Positions 7,219 through 9,019 of a DNA stretch of 9,019 nucleotides are shown one piece after another. A model generated the notes under the pieces. That model did no database searches. It was not told the origin of the DNA and worked only from the letters and a program-made list of their open reading frames with translations. The number at the start of each line of letters is the position of its first letter. The first letter of the stretch is position 1. Source of the stretch: RECO01 sp050485385. GTDB lineage: Bacteria; Pseudomonadota; Alphaproteobacteria; Geminicoccales; Geminicoccaceae. The translations under genes were made by a program, and so were the position numbers. The stretch spans positions 1 through 9,019 of the forward strand of contig JBJHBG010000149.1 of NCBI GenBank assembly GCA_050485385.1. Reading direction: 5' to 3'.

Positions 7219-7276
7219 CGATGCGGCCTTTCTAGAGAAGTCGTGATGTCGGGGCAAAAAAACTCAGGCCGCATCG
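7219..7276 (-). promoter_or_regulatory. 11-bp inverted repeat pairing arsR end with arsP ribosome site
   Basis: CGATGCGGCCT (7276-7266) and AGGCCGCATCG (7229-7219) are perfect reverse complements with a 36-nt loop. The left arm ends in the first base of the arsR stop codon. The right arm holds the AGG of the arsP Shine-Dalgarno and all bases up to the ATG. Ribosomes finishing arsR would open it, so it fits a translational-coupling hairpin. Confidence 0.55.
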
Positions 7277-7285
7277 TCGTCGGCC
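7256..7285 (-). terminator. Weak terminator-like hairpin plus T7 at the end of arsR
   Basis: GGCCG (7285-7281), a 9-nt loop and CGGCC (7271-7267) form a 5-bp all-GC stem, followed by TGAG and seven Ts (7262-7256). The stem is short and lies inside the last arsR codons, so ribosomes would disrupt it. It shares bases with the 11-bp repeat, so the two folds exclude each other. It is a possible attenuator only. Confidence 0.3.
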
Positions 7286-7575
7286 AGCGTGACGCCCGTG
7301 CAGCAGGCTTCGGTGAGAAAGCCGAGCAGCGCTTGCATGGCGCCGAAATCGGCGCGGCAGACGACCTCGCGGCCACGCCGCTCCTGATCGACCAGACCGG
7401 TGCGCGCGAGGGCCGCCAGATGGTGGGCGAGGGTGGAGGCCGGGATCGCCAAGTGGCGTTGCACTTCGCCGACGTTCAACCCCGCCGCGCCCGCCCGCAC
7501 GAGCAGGCGGAACAAGTGGAGCCGGGTACGGTTGCCGAGGGCGGCGAGGGCATCGGCGGCGCGGGCTTCGTCCAA
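7264..7575 (-). CDS. arsR: ArsR-family arsenic-responsive repressor
   Basis: A 103-residue ArsR/SmtB winged-helix repressor that would bind the operon promoter and release on metalloid binding. The N-terminus DALAALGNRTRLHLFRLLV and the helix-turn-helix NVGEVQRHLAIPASTLAHHLAAL (34-56) are typical. Cysteines are C73 (VVC) and the vicinal pair C91-C92 (TEACCTG). The α3 metalloid motif of the R773 type (CVC) is absent. The pair matches the C-terminal site of AfArsR and SpArsR, but no cysteine follows it, as in the methylarsenite-selective SpArsR. The start is TTG at 7575, 6 nt after AAGGAGGT; the nearby ATG at 7597-7595 is out of frame. An AT-rich promoter lies directly upstream. It is first in the operon and probably autoregulated. 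Confidence 0.92.
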   Translation of the reverse strand: MDEARAADALAALGNRTRLHLFRLLVRAGAAGLNVGEVQRHLAIPASTLAHHLAALARTGLVDQERRGREVVCRADFGAMQALLGFLTEACCTGVTLADDDAA

Positions 7576-7581
7576 GGCGGG

Positions 7582-7589
7582 ACCTCCTT
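7582..7589 (-). promoter_or_regulatory. Ribosome-binding site deciding the arsR TTG start
   Basis: AAGGAGGT is complementary to the 16S rRNA tail over eight bases and ends 6 nt before the TTG at 7575. No in-frame ATG or GTG lies nearby, so this site fixes the unusual start. Confidence 0.8.
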
Positions 7590-7596
7590 GAACATC

Positions 7597-7625
7597 GATA
7601 TAACTAGAAAATACGAAACGTGCAA
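7597..7625 (-). promoter_or_regulatory. Candidate arsR-operon promoter
   Basis: TTGCAC (7625-7620), a 17-bp spacer and TATATC (7602-7597) form a sigma70-like promoter with moderate matches. It sits in an AT-rich island (about 7591-7620) that stands out from the GC-rich surroundings. The start of transcription would fall near 7590, giving a leader of only about 15 nt that just contains the ribosome site. ArsR operators commonly overlap such promoters; the imperfect dyad around CTAG (7604-7607) is the best operator candidate, but it is weak. Confidence 0.5.
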
Positions 7626-7643
7626 GGCCCGAGTCGCGCCGAC

Positions 7644-8489
7644 CTACGCCCAGCGAACGAACAGGCCGACATCGCCCAACAGACCATCCGGGTAGTCCAG
7701 AATGGCGGCCTCCACCCTGTAGCCGCGCGCCAGCAGGTGCCGCTCGACGAGGGCGTAGACGGCGTGCGGCTCGCCGGTGAGGGTACGCGGCCAGCTCGGG
7801 TCGCCCGCATGCACCGCACGGCCGCGATCGGTCAGCACGGCACTCGGGAACTGGTAGCCGAGGACGCCGCTTCGGCCTTGGCCGGCGGCGGTCCGGCAGT
7901 GCTGGACCAGCCCACGCAAGGCGTCGGCAGCGCCGCTCGGATCGCCGAAACGGGCCAGACGCTCGACGTTGGCACGGGTCGCTTGGCTGGACTTGGCGCG
8001 CTGCGACGCGGCGCGAGCCTCGATCTCCCGCATGGCCGCCATGGCCAGGTCGGCGGCGGTCGGTACGTCGTCGAAGGGCGCGACCTCCGCGTCGGTGGCG
8101 AGGCGCGCGACACGAGCGCGGTGCCGCACGATCAGGCGTTGCAGATGCGGGCGTAGACCCGAGGGATCGAGCCTGCGGACCGACACGATCAGGGCCGAAC
8201 TGCCCTCGCTCATCGATCTGCCGAAGCGCTCGAGGAGCGTCTGGTTCAGGCCCGGCGTCGGCTGTCGGGCACGCAGTCGCGCCACGAACCTGTCGAGCAG
8301 ATGCCGGCCGTGGCCATCGCCCGGCGTCCACAGCGGCGGCCGGCGCAGGACGGTCTGCCCGGCGGCACGGATGGCGATGCAGGCGTCGTCCAAGGTCACG
8401 ATCCGAGCGGCGACCCAGCGCTCGGCGTCGACGAAGGCCCGTTCGGCGGCGGTCGGTTGGTCGAAGGTGAGAGCGAAGGCGTGGCTCAT
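7644..8489 (-). CDS. Hypothetical protein, 281 residues, no recognised domain
   Basis: I do not recognise this protein. It is soluble-looking, arginine- and alanine-rich, with no signal peptide or membrane segment. The middle (about 130-200) is helical and charged (MREIEARAASQRAKSSQATR). The C-terminal end (LGYQFPSAVLTD to GDVGLFVRWA) looks like a small mixed domain with several aromatic residues and may be the best-conserved part. Only two cysteines are visible, not arranged as a metal site. The ATG at 8489 has a GGAG about 10 nt upstream, an average site. Codon use is like its neighbours, so the frame looks genuinely coding. It ends 68 bp before arsR, with the arsR promoter in between, so it is probably a separate unit. 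A role in arsenic resistance is not indicated by sequence. Confidence 0.75.
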   Translation of the reverse strand: MSHAFALTFDQPTAAERAFVDAERWVAARIVTLDDACIAIRAAGQTVLRRPPLWTPGDGHGRHLLDRFVARLRARQPTPGLNQTLLERFGRSMSEGSSALIVSVRRLDPSGLRPHLQRLIVRHRARVARLATDAEVAPFDDVPTAADLAMAAMREIEARAASQRAKSSQATRANVERLARFGDPSGAADALRGLVQHCRTAAGQGRSGVLGYQFPSAVLTDRGRAVHAGDPSWPRTLTGEPHAVYALVERHLLARGYRVEAAILDYPDGLLGDVGLFVRWA

Positions 8490-8608
8490 GACCGCTGGAC
8501 TCCGAAGGCATGACGAACCCTCGACGCTACCAACGAATCGTTAAGGAATGCTGAGCCGTGCGCCGCCAGAAGGTGTGGGAAAGGATCATCGACCTTCGGC
8601 GTGGCTAC
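8490..8608 (-). other. Intergenic gap upstream of the hypothetical gene
   Basis: These 119 bp lie between the membrane-protein stop and the hypothetical ATG. They contain a GAAGGT/ACCTTC inverted repeat (8569-8574 and 8592-8597, 17-nt loop, no T-run) soon after the stop, and the odd palindrome AACGA-T-TCGTT (8542-8532), preceded by TT. The promoter of the hypothetical gene is probably here, but I cannot place a confident -35/-10 pair. Confidence 0.45.
8532..8542. repeat. 11-bp palindrome, candidate operator
   Basis: AACGA and TCGTT arms flank one central base, inside a locally AT-richer stretch about 45 bp upstream of the hypothetical gene's ATG. The position suits a regulator-binding site, but short palindromes are common. 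Confidence 0.3.
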
Positions 8609-9019
8609 TCAGCTACGCCCCTCGCGCCACCAAGCGAAGACCTGGCTCGAGACCAGGAGCAGCAGGGCGAGCCACGCCGGGAACAGCGTCGTCTCGGCGC
8701 TGCCGATCACCCGATAGCGCTCGTTCTCGACCAGCCCGAGCCAACCGCGGCCGTGGCGGCTCCGATCCTCGGCGACGCGGCGGATCTGCGGGATGCCGCT
8801 GCGCTCGGTCCAGAACGACTGGCCGCCGCCGGCTTGGACCAACGGCCCGAGCGGCTCGGCGCTGGCCCGGAGGTCCGCCATCTCGCGCGGCGACATGGGG
8901 CCGACCGCGGCGAAGGATCGGACCTCGCCGTCCGCGAAGCGGTAGAGGCCTTGCTCCCGAGCTTCGATGCTGCCGTACAGCCGGCCGTCGTCGCCGCGCG
9001 AGAGCGGCACGGTGAAGCG
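8609..9019 (-). CDS. C-terminal end of a large membrane protein, cut by window edge
   Basis: The last 136 residues of a protein entering from the right edge; the frame is open to base 9019 (RFTVPLSR at the edge), so a GTG at 9010 is not the start. The visible part has a β-rich extracytoplasmic-looking stretch (GRLYGSIEAREQGLYRF), the segment GPLVQAGGGQSFW, and a final membrane helix FPAWLALLLLVSSQVFAWW ending in the basic tail REGRS. This architecture resembles the C-terminus of the large alphaproteobacterial membrane proteins labelled glutamine-amidotransferase-like or VWA-like, encoded beside MoxR, DUF58 and DUF4159 genes. That assignment is from memory of the family and uncertain. It ends 119 bp before the hypothetical gene, so it is unlikely to be functionally part of the arsenic operon. 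Confidence 0.7.
   Translation of the reverse strand, partial: RFTVPLSRGDDGRLYGSIEAREQGLYRFADGEVRSFAAVGPMSPREMADLRASAEPLGPLVQAGGGQSFWTERSGIPQIRRVAEDRSRHGRGWLGLVENERYRVIGSAETTLFPAWLALLLLVSSQVFAWWREGRS

Noticed and set aside
7257..7257. TTG at 7257 as the arsP start
   Set aside because: It has no ribosome site and adds a polar leader. The ATG at 7218 has AAAGG at good spacing.
1..9019. tRNA genes, CRISPR arrays, insertion sequences, integrase or attachment sites
   Set aside because: I saw no regularly spaced repeats, transposase or integrase motifs, terminal repeats flanking the operon, or cloverleaf-like sequences. The gaps between genes are all short.

Overview
This is a very GC-rich window in which every credible gene lies on the minus strand. 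The GC content, alternative start codons, strong Shine-Dalgarno sites and gene families suggest an alphaproteobacterium, probably of the Hyphomicrobiales/Methylobacteriaceae type. That placement is an inference from style, not from a marker gene. Long open frames on the plus strand are antisense shadows caused by the high GC.

Layout, read in the direction of transcription (right to left): (1) 9019-8609, the C-terminal end of a large membrane protein cut by the window edge; (2) 8489-7644, an unrecognised 281-residue soluble protein; (3) 7575-2628, an arsenic-resistance operon in the order arsR, ArsP-type permease, MFS efflux protein, ArsJ-associated GAPDH, arsJ; (4) 2580-2155, a PaaI-family hotdog thioesterase, closely spaced after arsJ; (5) 2052-1, malate synthase G (glcB), missing about its last 40 residues beyond the left edge.

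The operon has no arsenate reductase (ArsC) and no ArsB/Acr3 pump inside the window. From known biochemistry of the families, the dedicated GAPDH would make 1-arseno-3-phosphoglycerate from arsenate and glyceraldehyde-3-phosphate, and ArsJ would export it. The ArsP-family permease would export trivalent organoarsenicals such as methylarsenite. The extra MFS protein has an unproven substrate and may be ArsK-like. The ArsR carries a vicinal cysteine pair near its C-terminus without the third downstream cysteine of the As(III)-sensing AfArsR, which resembles the two-cysteine methylarsenite sensor described from Shewanella putrefaciens.

The gene junctions are unusually structured. An 11-bp perfect inverted repeat joins the arsR stop codon to the arsP ribosome-binding site. 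A six-codon mini-ORF links the arsP stop (ATGA) to the MFS start (TGATG). GAPDH and arsJ overlap by GTGA. A 7-bp GC hairpin directly follows the arsJ stop. Together these suggest that translational coupling sets the expression of the operon.
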